From NCBI RefSeq assembly GCF_018403185.1, contig NZ_BOSE01000001.1, positions 372,001 through 436,000 of the forward strand: a DNA stretch of 64,000 bases, read 5' to 3'. The stretch is from Paenibacillus montaniterrae. Its GTDB lineage: Bacteria; Bacillota; Bacilli; Paenibacillales; Paenibacillaceae. The notes under the pieces are model-generated. The model searched no databases and had not been told where the DNA came from. It was given only the letters and a program-made list of their open reading frames with translations. Made by a program: the position numbers and the translations under genes. This document shows, one piece after another, positions 1 through 8,141 of this stretch (within the stretch, counting starts at the first letter, position 1; each line of letters begins with the position of its first letter).

Positions 1-645
1 ATACGAAAACCAATATTTACAAGAATTGCGATCATTGGTGCACTCACTGCAGTAGGGTTAGCTATAGCTTTGATCGTTCCTGAGCAGAGAAATTTAATGA
101 CAACCGCGCTCGGCACGATTTATCCGATTTTATTTGCAGTCATGTACTTCTTGTCCGTAGGAGAAAAAATAAGTAGAGCTATGTTTTATAATTGTGATTT
201 GAGTCTGCTGCGGTACAGTTTTTATCGCGCTTCGGCCTTCGAGCATTTTCGCAACCGATTAATTAAAATAATCGGGCTCAATCTAATCATCGCAATTGCA
301 TTAGCCGCAGGATTAACGGCTATACTGCTCGTTGCTGGACACAGTTGGTGGACTATAGAACTGCTAATGCTATGGGGATCGATTCTCTTGCTGTCAGTCT
401 TTTTTTCCGTTCATCATTTATTTATGTATTATATTTTCCAGCCTTATTCGACGGAATTTAATATGAAAAACCCGATGTATCATGTGATAAACATGATCAT
501 TTCGGCGATTAGCGGAGTATGTCTTATTGTAAGAGCGCCTGCAGATATTTTTACTTCTATCGTACTTGTTGCTGTACCGATTTATTTATTGCTTGCTCTT
601 GCTCTCGTTAGAAAGCATGGTACACGTACCTTCCGTATCAAATAA
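1..645 (+). CDS. Partial multi-pass membrane protein (5' end outside window)
   Basis: The frame is open from base 1, so the gene begins before the window; an internal TTG at 70 is not its real start. The visible part is about 214 residues and has roughly five or six hydrophobic segments separated by short basic loops, and it ends in a basic tail. This looks like an integral membrane protein, possibly the permease part of an ABC-type exporter, but no signature motif is visible and no function is assigned. A strong terminator follows at 688-755, so it closes its transcription unit. Confidence 0.6.
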   Translation: MRKPIFTRIAIIGALTAVGLAIALIVPEQRNLMTTALGTIYPILFAVMYFLSVGEKISRAMFYNCDLSLLRYSFYRASAFEHFRNRLIKIIGLNLIIAIALAAGLTAILLVAGHSWWTIELLMLWGSILLLSVFFSVHHLFMYYIFQPYSTEFNMKNPMYHVINMIISAISGVCLIVRAPADIFTSIVLVAVPIYLLLALALVRKHGTRTFRIK

Positions 646-687
646 CTCCCTGAAATGAACAAGCTATCGTTCTAGTGATGGAATTTC

Positions 688-755
688 CCCCTTTGGCAGA
701 GGGGTTGGCCTTATGCTGCATGAGTAGTTAGCCCCTCTGCCAAAGGGGCATTTTT
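688..755 (+). terminator. Rho-independent terminator
   Basis: A perfect 17-bp inverted repeat, CCCCTTTGGCAGAGGGG at 688-704 and its complement at 732-748, is followed by a run of T on the plus strand. It ends the partial membrane-protein gene. The stem could also slow transcription arriving from the convergent gene at 762-1799, but the T-tract favours the plus direction. Confidence 0.9.
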
Positions 756-761
756 TATCCC

Positions 762-1799
762 TTATTTGCCAATGCTGTCAACGACAAACCTGGCGTCCTC
801 TCCAACGCCATAAATGAGTGCCGAGCCTCGTTTATATTGCCAGCTTAGCCCAACGAAGAATAGCCCCTGAGCGTTCGTTATCCCCCTTTGGTGAATAGGC
901 TGACCATTGCGGTCGAGTACTCCATTGATGGTGATCCAACTATAATGATTGCGATATCCGGTCGCCCATATAATAGACTGTACTTCTGCTTCAGTCCCAT
1001 TCTCAAACTGGGCAGTCCTTTGATTGACGGATTTAAGCCTTCCCCTGATTGACGCTTTTTTCCTTACTTTTTGAATGTCTCCCCCAATAATTGGATCACG
1101 TTGTTTGATCCATTGCCCTAGCTTAGATGTAATTTTTACATCCAATACACCAAACCGATCGAGCCACCAAAACAAATCATTTCCTAAAATGGTTTGAGGT
1201 AGAGCCTTAATTTTTTTGCCGCTAGACAGTATTACGTGGTGTGTTTCGATCAATTCGGAAGCAATTTGAACCCCGGTATTGCCGGCTCCAACTACTAATA
1301 CTTTTCCGGACGGAATTTGTGACGGTCTTCGATAATCCACTGCATGTATTTGAAATACGTCATTGCTGATCGCATCGGTAATTGGCGGCGTATAAGGGTT
1401 ATGAAATCCTCCAGTGGCGACTATTACTTGATTGGCTCGGTACGTTTCGCCTATTTGCGTTTGAATAATAAAGCCTTTATCTTCTTTATCTTTAGATAAC
1501 TGCTTTACTTTCAGGTTGTGCAAGATTGGAAGTGCAAAATGTACGGCATAATTATGAAGATATTGGGCAATTTCATTTTTTGTTGGGTATTCCTGCAGAT
1601 TCCCGGTTAAATCAAGTCCAGGCAGTGAACTGTATGACTTGGGTGTAAACAACACTAGTGAATCGTAGCGGTGGTACCATGAATCCCCTGTTTTTTGCCT
1701 TTCATCCAGAATCAAAAAATTTTTCTTCTTTTGCTTTAGATAGTAACCAGCGGCCAATCCTGCTTGGCCGCCCCCTATCACAATTACATCGTATATCAT
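762..1799 (-). CDS. CzcO/ArsO-like FAD-dependent monooxygenase family protein
   Basis: A 345-residue flavoprotein. The N-terminus carries a Rossmann FAD-binding motif (GGGQAGLAAGYYL, about residues 9-21), followed by DSWYHRYDSL typical of CzcO/flavin-monooxygenase proteins. A second dinucleotide-binding motif (VVGAGNTG) lies near residues 168-175, and an ATGYRNHY motif lies towards the C-terminus. AAGGTGAG precedes the ATG. It lies 25 bp behind a CadC-like metal repressor, so it is probably induced by a toxic metal or metalloid. Related genes (COG2072, ArsO) occur in arsenic and metal operons, but their substrate is poorly defined. The family is clear; the substrate is unknown. Confidence 0.8.
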   Translation of the reverse strand: MIYDVIVIGGGQAGLAAGYYLKQKKKNFLILDERQKTGDSWYHRYDSLVLFTPKSYSSLPGLDLTGNLQEYPTKNEIAQYLHNYAVHFALPILHNLKVKQLSKDKEDKGFIIQTQIGETYRANQVIVATGGFHNPYTPPITDAISNDVFQIHAVDYRRPSQIPSGKVLVVGAGNTGVQIASELIETHHVILSSGKKIKALPQTILGNDLFWWLDRFGVLDVKITSKLGQWIKQRDPIIGGDIQKVRKKASIRGRLKSVNQRTAQFENGTEAEVQSIIWATGYRNHYSWITINGVLDRNGQPIHQRGITNAQGLFFVGLSWQYKRGSALIYGVGEDARFVVDSIGK

Positions 1800-1824
1800 A
1801 AGCTCACCTTCACTTTAACATGAT

Positions 1825-2193
1825 TTACTTATGCCTTACTTTTTGCTCCTTCCCACGCTCCAAAGCAAGCAAAATGAGCTGCTTCACATGAGTGTCGTCA
1901 ATTGAATAAAAAACCAGTTTCCCTTCCTTGCGACTCCTTGCAAGTCCCATATTACGGAGGAGACGAAGATGGTGCGATACCGTTGCAATCGTCGATCCAA
2001 CGATATTCGCCACATCACATACACATAATTCGTCTTCTTGGCATAGTGCAAATGCCACTTTTACCCGGGTGTCATCAGCCAAAGCCTTGAAAATGCTTGC
2101 TGCTGGCTCAGTAGAGGCTGCAGCTAGCTGTTCCTTGACCCGCTTCACCTTTTCTTCGTTATTACAGTAAACCTCGCAAGTATCCTGCGCCAT
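1825..2193 (-). CDS. cadC: CadC-type ArsR/SmtB metal-responsive repressor
   Basis: A winged-helix repressor of 122 residues when started at the ATG at 2193, which has a GAGGTG ribosome binding site; a longer upstream frame has none. It resembles staphylococcal CadC: an N-terminal DTCEVYCNNEEKV segment with an early Cys, the metal-site motif ELCVCD in the alpha-3 region, the helix IATVSHHLRLLR, and a KEGKLVFYS wing. The Cys pair plus N-terminal Cys suits Cd(II)/Pb(II)/Bi(III)-type sensing. It probably represses itself and the downstream flavoprotein through the palindrome at 2249-2268. Unlike classical cad loci, no CadA ATPase is adjacent. Confidence 0.87.
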   Translation of the reverse strand: MAQDTCEVYCNNEEKVKRVKEQLAAASTEPAASIFKALADDTRVKVAFALCQEDELCVCDVANIVGSTIATVSHHLRLLRNMGLARSRKEGKLVFYSIDDTHVKQLILLALERGKEQKVRHK

Positions 2194-2248
2194 CCTTATC
2201 ACCTCATTCAAATACGCATTTTGATTATTGTAATATAACATTATGAAT

Positions 2249-2268
2249 ATTCAAATATATATTTGAAT
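2249..2268. promoter_or_regulatory. CadC/ArsR-family operator palindrome
   Basis: ATTCAAATATATATTTGAAT is a perfect 20-bp palindrome 55 bp upstream of the cadC-like ATG. It closely resembles the cad operator (TCAAATA...TATTTGA), which fits autoregulation by the adjacent repressor. Confidence 0.85.
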
Positions 2269-2305
2269 GATGCTGTGCAAATAGGCGCGAAAACTTATTT
2301 AGTCA

Positions 2306-2335
2306 TTGACATTATGTAAAGATTGCTCATATACT
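2306..2335 (+). promoter_or_regulatory. SigA-type promoter of the EamA gene
   Basis: TTGACA at 2306-2311 and TATACT at 2330-2335 are separated by 18 bp. Transcription would start near 2342, leaving a leader of about 135 nt before the EamA ATG. The leader contains a terminator. Confidence 0.7.
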
Positions 2336-2377
2336 GTTAATGGAATTGAATCACTTACCTAAAACCTGTTTGGGAAA

Positions 2378-2450
2378 GCTGTGGACTTTTCTAGAGAGTA
2401 ATCTCTATTTTCGCCACACAAAGGCCGTTTGGTCATTTGTGTGGTTTTTT
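2378..2450 (+). promoter_or_regulatory. Attenuator-like leader with terminator
   Basis: CCACACAAA (2414-2422) pairs with TTTGTGTGG (2436-2444) and is followed by six T, a textbook terminator. It lies inside the leader of the EamA gene, with no other plus-strand gene upstream. The upstream element GCTGTGG (2378-2384) can pair with the 5' arm CCACA, giving a possible antiterminator. A small hairpin TAGAGA/TCTCTA lies between them. The ligand or trigger is unknown and no known riboswitch class was recognised. Confidence 0.6.
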
Positions 2451-2477
2451 GCGTTTAATAAAGGAGGAAATGACTAG

Positions 2478-3362
2478 ATGAAATTATGGCATTATGCACT
2501 GATCGTTTTTCTAGGCGGCTGCAGCTACGGGGTGTTGTCTACTTTTGTTAAATTAGCTTATGCAGCAGGCTTCACCGTGTCAGCGGTAACCGGAGGGCAG
2601 TATCTCTTTGGCGTTGTGCTTGCCTGGCTTGCAGTATTATTTACGCAAAAGAAAAGGCTGACTCGAATTCAAGGCGTGAAGCTTGTGCTGTCTGGCATTC
2701 CTTTCTTCGGGTTAACGGGAATATTTTATTATCAAGCGCTGCAAACGTTAAACGCATCTCTTGCGATCGTATTTTTGTTCCAATTTGTATGGATCGGGGC
2801 TTTGCTGGAGTGGGCATTCCATAAGAAAAAACCGTCCGGAAAGAAGCTCGTTTCCATTGCGTTGCTTTTGCTTGGTTCCGTGCTAGCAGCAGATATTTTG
2901 TACCAACAATCGATTACGTTATCGTGGCAGGGAAGTCTGTGGGGCATGCTTGCTGCAACCTCCTTCTCCACCTTCATTTTTTTGAGCAGCTCGGTTGGAA
3001 AGGAAATCCCTTCAATATTAAAAAGCGCACTACTTTCCACAGGAGGCGCCTTGACTGTATTTATCGTATTTCCGCCAACGTTTTTATTCGACCTGGACGT
3101 ATTAACAGGGATTCTTCCTTATGGATTAGCTTTGGGCATATTCGGCAGTCTGCTTCCCCCACTTCTGTATTCCATTGGCATGCCGCATGTCGGTTCGGGC
3201 TTGGGCACGATTCTTACATCATCCGAACTGCCGGTTGTTGTGATTATGTCTGCTTTCGTGCTGGGAGAAGCGATAGGCTGGCCTCAGTGGTTAGGGGTGA
3301 TTATTATATTAAGCGGAATTGCGTACAGCAACATCCGATTCACCTCCCCTTCTTCTAGTTAA
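2478..3362 (+). CDS. EamA/DMT-family transporter
   Basis: A 294-residue protein with ten predicted membrane segments in the two-fold EamA repeat arrangement. The second repeat includes the typical SSELPVVVIMSAFVLGEAI segment and a GWPQWLGVIIILSGI final helix. A strong AAGGAGG lies 8 bp before the ATG. Family members export amino acids, metabolites or drugs; the substrate cannot be told from sequence. The preceding leader carries its own terminator, so expression is probably controlled by readthrough. Confidence 0.85.
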   Translation: MKLWHYALIVFLGGCSYGVLSTFVKLAYAAGFTVSAVTGGQYLFGVVLAWLAVLFTQKKRLTRIQGVKLVLSGIPFFGLTGIFYYQALQTLNASLAIVFLFQFVWIGALLEWAFHKKKPSGKKLVSIALLLLGSVLAADILYQQSITLSWQGSLWGMLAATSFSTFIFLSSSVGKEIPSILKSALLSTGGALTVFIVFPPTFLFDLDVLTGILPYGLALGIFGSLLPPLLYSIGMPHVGSGLGTILTSSELPVVVIMSAFVLGEAIGWPQWLGVIIILSGIAYSNIRFTSPSSS

Positions 3363-3377
3363 GATTCTGCAGCGCCT

Positions 3378-3424
3378 GGAGCAAAGCGTATAAGAACGTA
3401 CGTTCTGTTCGTTAACTTTGCTCC
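3378..3424. repeat. Inverted repeat downstream of the EamA gene
   Basis: GGAGCAAAG (3378-3386) pairs with CTTTGCTCC (3416-3424), with an inner palindrome AGAACGTACGTTCT. There is no T-tract, so it is not a clear terminator. A second 12-bp inverted repeat, TGATATTAATCA/TGATTAATATCA, at 3441-3472 overlaps the stop codon of the convergent anti-sigma gene. Confidence 0.55.
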
Positions 3425-3456
3425 ACGTGTTGCATCTGAGTGATATTAATCAAGAG

Positions 3457-4506
3457 CTAGTGATTAATATCAATTTCAAAACGCTCTTCATAGAGATATG
3501 TCTTTTCCTTTGATCTTTCCGCAGCGCTTCCTCCCTCTTTTCCTGAGAGTAGATAAGGGATTATGGTCAGTGTGCGAGTTCCTTCATCCAATTTAGGGAA
3601 GCGAATATGACTGTTCTCGGAGGCAGTGGTTGCCGATACAGGCTTTAATATTGTACCGTCAGAGTCATGCACTTCAAAATGAACGTCAAACTCCGTTCCA
3701 TTAATCATTTTGTAATTTAACCTTGTAGAAATAGGGCTTAGCTCCAAATTTTCAATTTGTATTTCCTGTCCATTGTCTAAAATTAACGATCTATTAATTG
3801 AAATGGTTCGCATGTCGCCCAACAGCTGTTCTGCAGAGGTTTCGAAGGAGAAGCCCCAGTTGCCCTTATAAATCTCATCATCCTGAAGATCGCGCAAATT
3901 GTCATATATGATTTTTATTTGCAGCTCGCCTTCAATTGAGGTATCTCTTAAATCAACCGCGGAAATAAAGGAATACGTCTGCTCGTCAATTTTGTTGACG
4001 CTTGTACTTCCGCCACCACCATGTTCGAACACATCCCTGTCATTGATGAAGACTGAAGGAAACGGTCGTGAGATATTGCCCAGATCTACTGTATTCGAAT
4101 GAAAGGTGCTGCTAATAATTAATCGACCAGTGTCGATAAGCACCTCATCGAGACGAACATCAACTCCGTTGCTCGTCGTCGTTTGTCCGATCGCGGTTTT
4201 ATACTCGGCTATTTGCTGATCCGGCTGACCGACAAATAAGTCGAGCAAGCCGCGGACGATCGGGATGTTGGAAGCAAAATCATTAAAGGCAGCTTTAATA
4301 TTTGTCTGTGTTCCTGTGTAAAGCAGAACAGAAGCAGTTACAGCAACGACCACTGCACTTTTTACCGGAAACGATTTTTTGTTGCCCAGCTTCGATTTTA
4401 TCCTTTTCTTAATGCGAGCTCGTTCAAAATAATTCAACTGCTCGCTGTTCTCATAGTCGGATAGATCAATGACTACATCATTTAATCGTTCAAATTCACT
4501 TTGCAT
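3457..4506 (-). CDS. DUF4179-type anti-sigma factor
   Basis: A 349-residue membrane protein with a cytoplasmic N-terminus of about 48 residues, one transmembrane helix near 49-66, and a large extracellular part. After the helix it shows the DUF4179 pattern (YKTAIGQTTTSNGVDVRLDE, then LIISSTFHS). The C-terminal half resembles the second beta-rich domain of these proteins. It starts 19 bp behind the ECF sigma gene with AGGTGATGAA before the ATG, the usual sigma/anti-sigma arrangement. It most likely holds the sigma factor at the membrane until an envelope signal arrives. Confidence 0.8.
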   Translation of the reverse strand: MQSEFERLNDVVIDLSDYENSEQLNYFERARIKKRIKSKLGNKKSFPVKSAVVVAVTASVLLYTGTQTNIKAAFNDFASNIPIVRGLLDLFVGQPDQQIAEYKTAIGQTTTSNGVDVRLDEVLIDTGRLIISSTFHSNTVDLGNISRPFPSVFINDRDVFEHGGGGSTSVNKIDEQTYSFISAVDLRDTSIEGELQIKIIYDNLRDLQDDEIYKGNWGFSFETSAEQLLGDMRTISINRSLILDNGQEIQIENLELSPISTRLNYKMINGTEFDVHFEVHDSDGTILKPVSATTASENSHIRFPKLDEGTRTLTIIPYLLSGKEGGSAAERSKEKTYLYEERFEIDINH

Positions 4507-4525
4507 TTCATCACCTCACCTCGTA

Positions 4526-5065
4526 TCAGTCGAGCTTGAACTCATTCAAAATCGCTCTTAGCTTTCGTCGTGCCCTTGACAAGCGGTTATATATTCTGGA
4601 AGGCTTTACACCCATGTCATGGGCGATTTCATGAACAGTGCATTCCTTGACATAATGCTTGACGAGCAGCTGCTGATCGTTTTGACTTAAATGTGCCAGC
4701 AATTGTTCCATCTCGTAGCTGATGTCTTGATCGTTGCCGCTCGGTGTCTCTATAAGCTCCAGGGTGCTGCTACCCTCAAATGCATATCGCTTGAGCGCAC
4801 GGTAATGCTTTCGCTGATAATCAATGGCTTTGTACTTGGCAGTAGCCGCCACCCAATTTTTGAAGGAATTTTTCTCACCATTGAATTGGTCGATATTATT
4901 CCAAATAGAGAGCAATATGTCATCCATGCATTCGTCATAGGCGTCAGGCGGCTGAGCATGCTTTCGAATGATGCTTTTTATAAGCCCTCCATATAGATCA
5001 ATCAGCTGGTACAGTGCCTTTTCGTTGCGTTTTCGCAATTCAGTGGCCAGATCTAATTCTTCCAA
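4526..5065 (-). CDS. ECF-type RNA polymerase sigma factor
   Basis: A 179-residue protein with sigma-70 region 2 (about residues 15-85, including YDECMDDILLSIW and FKNWVAATAKYKAIDYQRK) and region 4 (about 120-175, ending in the helix-turn-helix TVHEIAHDMGVKPSRIYNR). The start is a TTG at 5065 preceded by GGGGGTGAGAG. It is co-transcribed with the anti-sigma gene at 3457-4506. It probably drives its own operon and an envelope-stress regulon; no confident ECF promoter was recognised upstream. Confidence 0.87.
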   Translation of the reverse strand: MEELDLATELRKRNEKALYQLIDLYGGLIKSIIRKHAQPPDAYDECMDDILLSIWNNIDQFNGEKNSFKNWVAATAKYKAIDYQRKHYRALKRYAFEGSSTLELIETPSGNDQDISYEMEQLLAHLSQNDQQLLVKHYVKECTVHEIAHDMGVKPSRIYNRLSRARRKLRAILNEFKLD

Positions 5066-5194
5066 GCTTCTCTCACCCCCTCATGACTAAGTCGTACTAC
5101 TCTTTAATTCGTTTGACTGAGCCAATTTCTATCAGGCGCTATGCAAAATTTTCGCCAGGCTTCTAAATGATCGTCTATGTGCCCCTTGGCCATA

Positions 5195-5228
5195 TAAAAA
5201 AGAGGCAAAGGGTGTCCCTTTACCTCTT
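5195..5228 (-). terminator. Rho-independent terminator
   Basis: AAGAGG-N2-AAAGGG pairs with CCCTTT-N2-CTCTT, followed by six T on the minus strand. It ends the acyltransferase-like gene at 5248-6066. Confidence 0.85.
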
Positions 5229-5247
5229 GTCCAGACATACGGCGCTA

Positions 5248-6066
5248 TTATAGGTAGCTTTCTGGCACATAAATACCACTGCCTCTACCAAGCCTGCCTC
5301 CCGCTTGCAAGTGCGCTTTAGCAGCACGTCGCAAGCTTGTTTCCTCTCCATATTCGGATGGATCTGCTGCAACTCGATTGAAAATCCGCTGTTCAGCTTC
5401 CTTAGATGCTTCATCAATTTCGTAAATATGGAACAGCTGCTGAAAATGCAAAATGTTTGAATCAGGCTTTAAAATTTGTTTAAGACCAGGGTACAGCAGC
5501 CAGGAGTGACAAACAAAAATCGGCGGGATGCCTCTGAAAAATGCGCGCGCTAGCGAAAAAGAATAAGCTGCCGCTTGCGGAGTGAGCGCTTCCCCTTCTG
5601 GAATATGAACATTCAGCACAAGCTGATGCTTCATCACTGTCCAATCTCCTGCCTTTAGCTCGTCTTCAACAGCGATCGGCTGAAATTGCAGCCTTCCAAG
5701 CCGAAACAAACGGAGCTGGACATGCTCCTGCAGCCAGTTGTATTCCTCAATACCATACTCGCCATAATCCCGGTAACAAACCTCGCTCCAAATTCGAATA
5801 TCCGAAAATGTATCAAAATAAACATGATCGGGGATGTTCCTGACCTGGTACTCCTCATAAGCGTCAATGGCAAATCTCGTGAAAAGGTAGAGCAGCTTTT
5901 GTCTGTATCGCTCAGCACCCGTAATAAGCTGAAAAAATGCTTGGCGATCCGCTTTAAACTGCCGTTTTAACGCTATGTATTCGCTCTCTTTCATTTGGTA
6001 ATCAATAACGATCCGGCTAGCTTCGTCTGCTAGCTGGATTCCGCTGCAAAACTCCCTTATTTGCAT
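5248..6066 (-). CDS. Acyltransferase domain-containing protein (GNAT_C-like)
   Basis: About 272 residues from the ATG at 6066; GTG codons at 6075 and 6078 sit closer to AGAGGAG, so the exact start is unsure. No signal peptide or membrane segment is seen. The composition and segments such as DHVYFDTFSDIRIW, LNVHIPEGEALTP, FVCHSWLLYPGL and the C-terminal GRLGRGSGIYV resemble proteins annotated as acyltransferase-domain/GNAT_C in Paenibacilli. The gene stands alone, ends in a terminator, and is divergent from EcsC. The substrate is unknown and the family call is moderate. Confidence 0.55.
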   Translation of the reverse strand: MQIREFCSGIQLADEASRIVIDYQMKESEYIALKRQFKADRQAFFQLITGAERYRQKLLYLFTRFAIDAYEEYQVRNIPDHVYFDTFSDIRIWSEVCYRDYGEYGIEEYNWLQEHVQLRLFRLGRLQFQPIAVEDELKAGDWTVMKHQLVLNVHIPEGEALTPQAAAYSFSLARAFFRGIPPIFVCHSWLLYPGLKQILKPDSNILHFQQLFHIYEIDEASKEAEQRIFNRVAADPSEYGEETSLRRAAKAHLQAGGRLGRGSGIYVPESYL

Positions 6067-6223
6067 AAAAGTCACCACTCCTCTAAGATGATTTTATTCT
6101 ACCAGTTTTTCGCAGAAAGAAAACACCTACTTTAGTCGAGGCTCGTTACCTGCCGAGGTCTGTATGAAAACGTGGAGATATTCATTATAATTAAAGCTAA
6201 GTCTTTATAAGGAGCGATTGAAC

Positions 6224-6955
6224 ATGATATATGAGCAGAAGATTCAAGCGGAGCTTTTCAATTGGGAGCAAAAAATGTTCAAGCAGCCTGGATTTCTGGA
6301 AAAAACCTCGAAAACAATTGGCAGCCGAATTAATCAGTTGATTCCCCCGAAGGTGCATAATATCATTACGACTACCATTCGTTCGATTGTACGGACGGCG
6401 CTGTTCGGCGCGGAATATACGCCTAGCCGCCCGGTACAGCATACGTTGAAGCTGGAATCAGCCGATCAGGAAGCGCAGGAGTTGTTTGCCCTGTACCAAA
6501 AGATCGCGGTTGCTGAAGGCGCTGGTACGGGAGCTGGCGGCATTATGCTTAGCATGGTAGACTTTCCGGCGTTAATTGGCATTAAGATGAAATTTTTGTT
6601 TGAGCTGGCGCATGTTTACGGCTATGACACGAAGCATTTTTCCGAGCGGGTTTTCATCCTAAAAGTATTCCAGATGACATTTGCCGGGTCAGAAAGCCGC
6701 GCCATGCTGCTGGATTCCATCAAGAATTGGCATATTGAAAAGGAGCGTTGGCACTCCGATGCTGATTACTCGCGCAATATGAACTGGGAGAAATTTCAAA
6801 TCGAATATCGCGACGCCATTGACTTCCGGAAAATGCTGCAAATGGTGCCCGGGATCGGCGCTGTAGCAGGAGCATGGGCGAACTACACCATTCTTGAGGA
6901 CTTGCGCGAATTTGCGATGAATGCTTATCGCCTGCGCAGATTGCGCGAGCTTTGA
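6224..6955 (+). CDS. EcsC family protein
   Basis: A 243-residue protein starting at the ATG at 6224, nine bases after AAGGAG; an in-frame TTG six bases earlier is too close to the ribosome binding site. It carries the EcsC core with the glycine-rich GAGTGAGGIMLSMVDFPALI and a following LFELAHVYGYD segment, and a second glycine-rich stretch (VPGIGAVAGAWANY) near the C-terminus. In Bacillus, ecsC lies beside an ABC transporter (ecsAB), but this copy is a single gene. The biochemical role of the family is not established. It converges on vanS. Confidence 0.8.
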   Translation: MIYEQKIQAELFNWEQKMFKQPGFLEKTSKTIGSRINQLIPPKVHNIITTTIRSIVRTALFGAEYTPSRPVQHTLKLESADQEAQELFALYQKIAVAEGAGTGAGGIMLSMVDFPALIGIKMKFLFELAHVYGYDTKHFSERVFILKVFQMTFAGSESRAMLLDSIKNWHIEKERWHSDADYSRNMNWEKFQIEYRDAIDFRKMLQMVPGIGAVAGAWANYTILEDLREFAMNAYRLRRLREL

Positions 6956-7028
6956 CTTCCCGCTCCGACTTCTGCTTTCGCTACTTGCTACTTCCTGCTC
7001 TTGCTTCATCTTGCGCCTTGCCTGGTGC

Positions 7029-8141
7029 CTATTGAGCAGCGACTTTCTCCTTGCGCAAGCGCGGCAGCTCAATCGTAAAGCGAATTTGATTGTCGGAGCT
7101 GACAGCCGTTATGCGGCCATGATGCAATTCTACGATTTGCTTGGCGATCGCAAGGCCCAGCCCTGCTCCTCCATATTGCGTTGAGCGCGAAGAGTCCAGA
7201 CGATAAAACTGCTCGAATATACGTTCCAGCTTTTCAGGGGGGATCGTAAACCCGCTATTTTGAAAATGAAGCTTCAGCGTTGAATCTGAGGCTTCCGCAG
7301 TAATCGTAATTTCACTAGCTTCAAAGCTGTAATAGACCGCATTGCGCAGCAGGTTATCGAATACGCGCTGCATCTTATCAACGTCGCATGTCAATTCCAG
7401 CTCATCCGGCAGCTCCAGGCGATAGCTGAGCTGCTTGTCGGCAAGCAGCGGATGCAGCTCAAACAGCATTTGCTCCAGCATTCGATTCAACGGAACCGTG
7501 CTATATTGCAGCGAGACATGCGCCAAATTAAAGCGCGTAATTTCGAAAAATTCGTTGATCAAATCATCAAGACGCTCAGCATTATTTAGCGCCACCTGTA
7601 CATAACGATCATGCAGCTCCTGCGAAATTTGCTTTTCATCGCGCAGCAGCGTCAAATAGCCTATAATCGAGGAAATCGGTGTTTTCAGGTCATGGGCCAG
7701 ATAAACGACCAAATCATTTTTTCGCTGCTCGGCTTGTTTAGCTAGCAGCTCTTTTTCCTTCAGCCTCGATTTCATCAGGTCAATATGAACTTCCGTATCC
7801 TTTAAAATGGCGGGCAGCGCGACCTTTTCGTTGCTCGAAAGCTCGATGGTTTCTACTCTGGCGGCAAGCGCAGACAAATAAGAGATCAGCTGTCTCCATT
7901 GCACGATCAGAATTAGAACAGGAAACGCGACGATCGCGAAGACAGCTACAGACTCGATTCGGTTGCTCAGCCAAGCTACGCCTCTGTAAAGAATATAAAA
8001 TCGATCGAGCGGCAAGTAGCTGTTGATCAGCAGCAAGGCGAAAGTACCGCCTACAATGAGCGCAACCCCGATCGATATCATTATTAAAAATCGGAGCAGC
8101 ATTTGCTTCAGAATATGTTGTTTAATCCGTCTCTCATTCAA
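7029..8141 (-). CDS. vanS: VanS-type sensor histidine kinase
   Basis: A 370-residue membrane kinase with two transmembrane helices (about 17-40 and 64-82) and a short extracellular loop, as in VanS. The HisKA motif YLAHDLKTPISSIIGYL contains the phospho-accepting His at about residue 150, and EFFEITRFNL follows. The ATPase part has the N-box DNLLRNAVYYS and a FEQFYRLDSSRS...GGAGLGLAIAK stretch close to VanSA/VanSC. Its start overlaps the end of vanR by 8 bp, so the pair is translationally coupled. It probably senses glycopeptides or the resulting wall damage and phosphorylates VanR. Confidence 0.9.
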   Translation of the reverse strand: MNERRIKQHILKQMLLRFLIMISIGVALIVGGTFALLLINSYLPLDRFYILYRGVAWLSNRIESVAVFAIVAFPVLILIVQWRQLISYLSALAARVETIELSSNEKVALPAILKDTEVHIDLMKSRLKEKELLAKQAEQRKNDLVVYLAHDLKTPISSIIGYLTLLRDEKQISQELHDRYVQVALNNAERLDDLINEFFEITRFNLAHVSLQYSTVPLNRMLEQMLFELHPLLADKQLSYRLELPDELELTCDVDKMQRVFDNLLRNAVYYSFEASEITITAEASDSTLKLHFQNSGFTIPPEKLERIFEQFYRLDSSRSTQYGGAGLGLAIAKQIVELHHGRITAVSSDNQIRFTIELPRLRKEKVAAQ

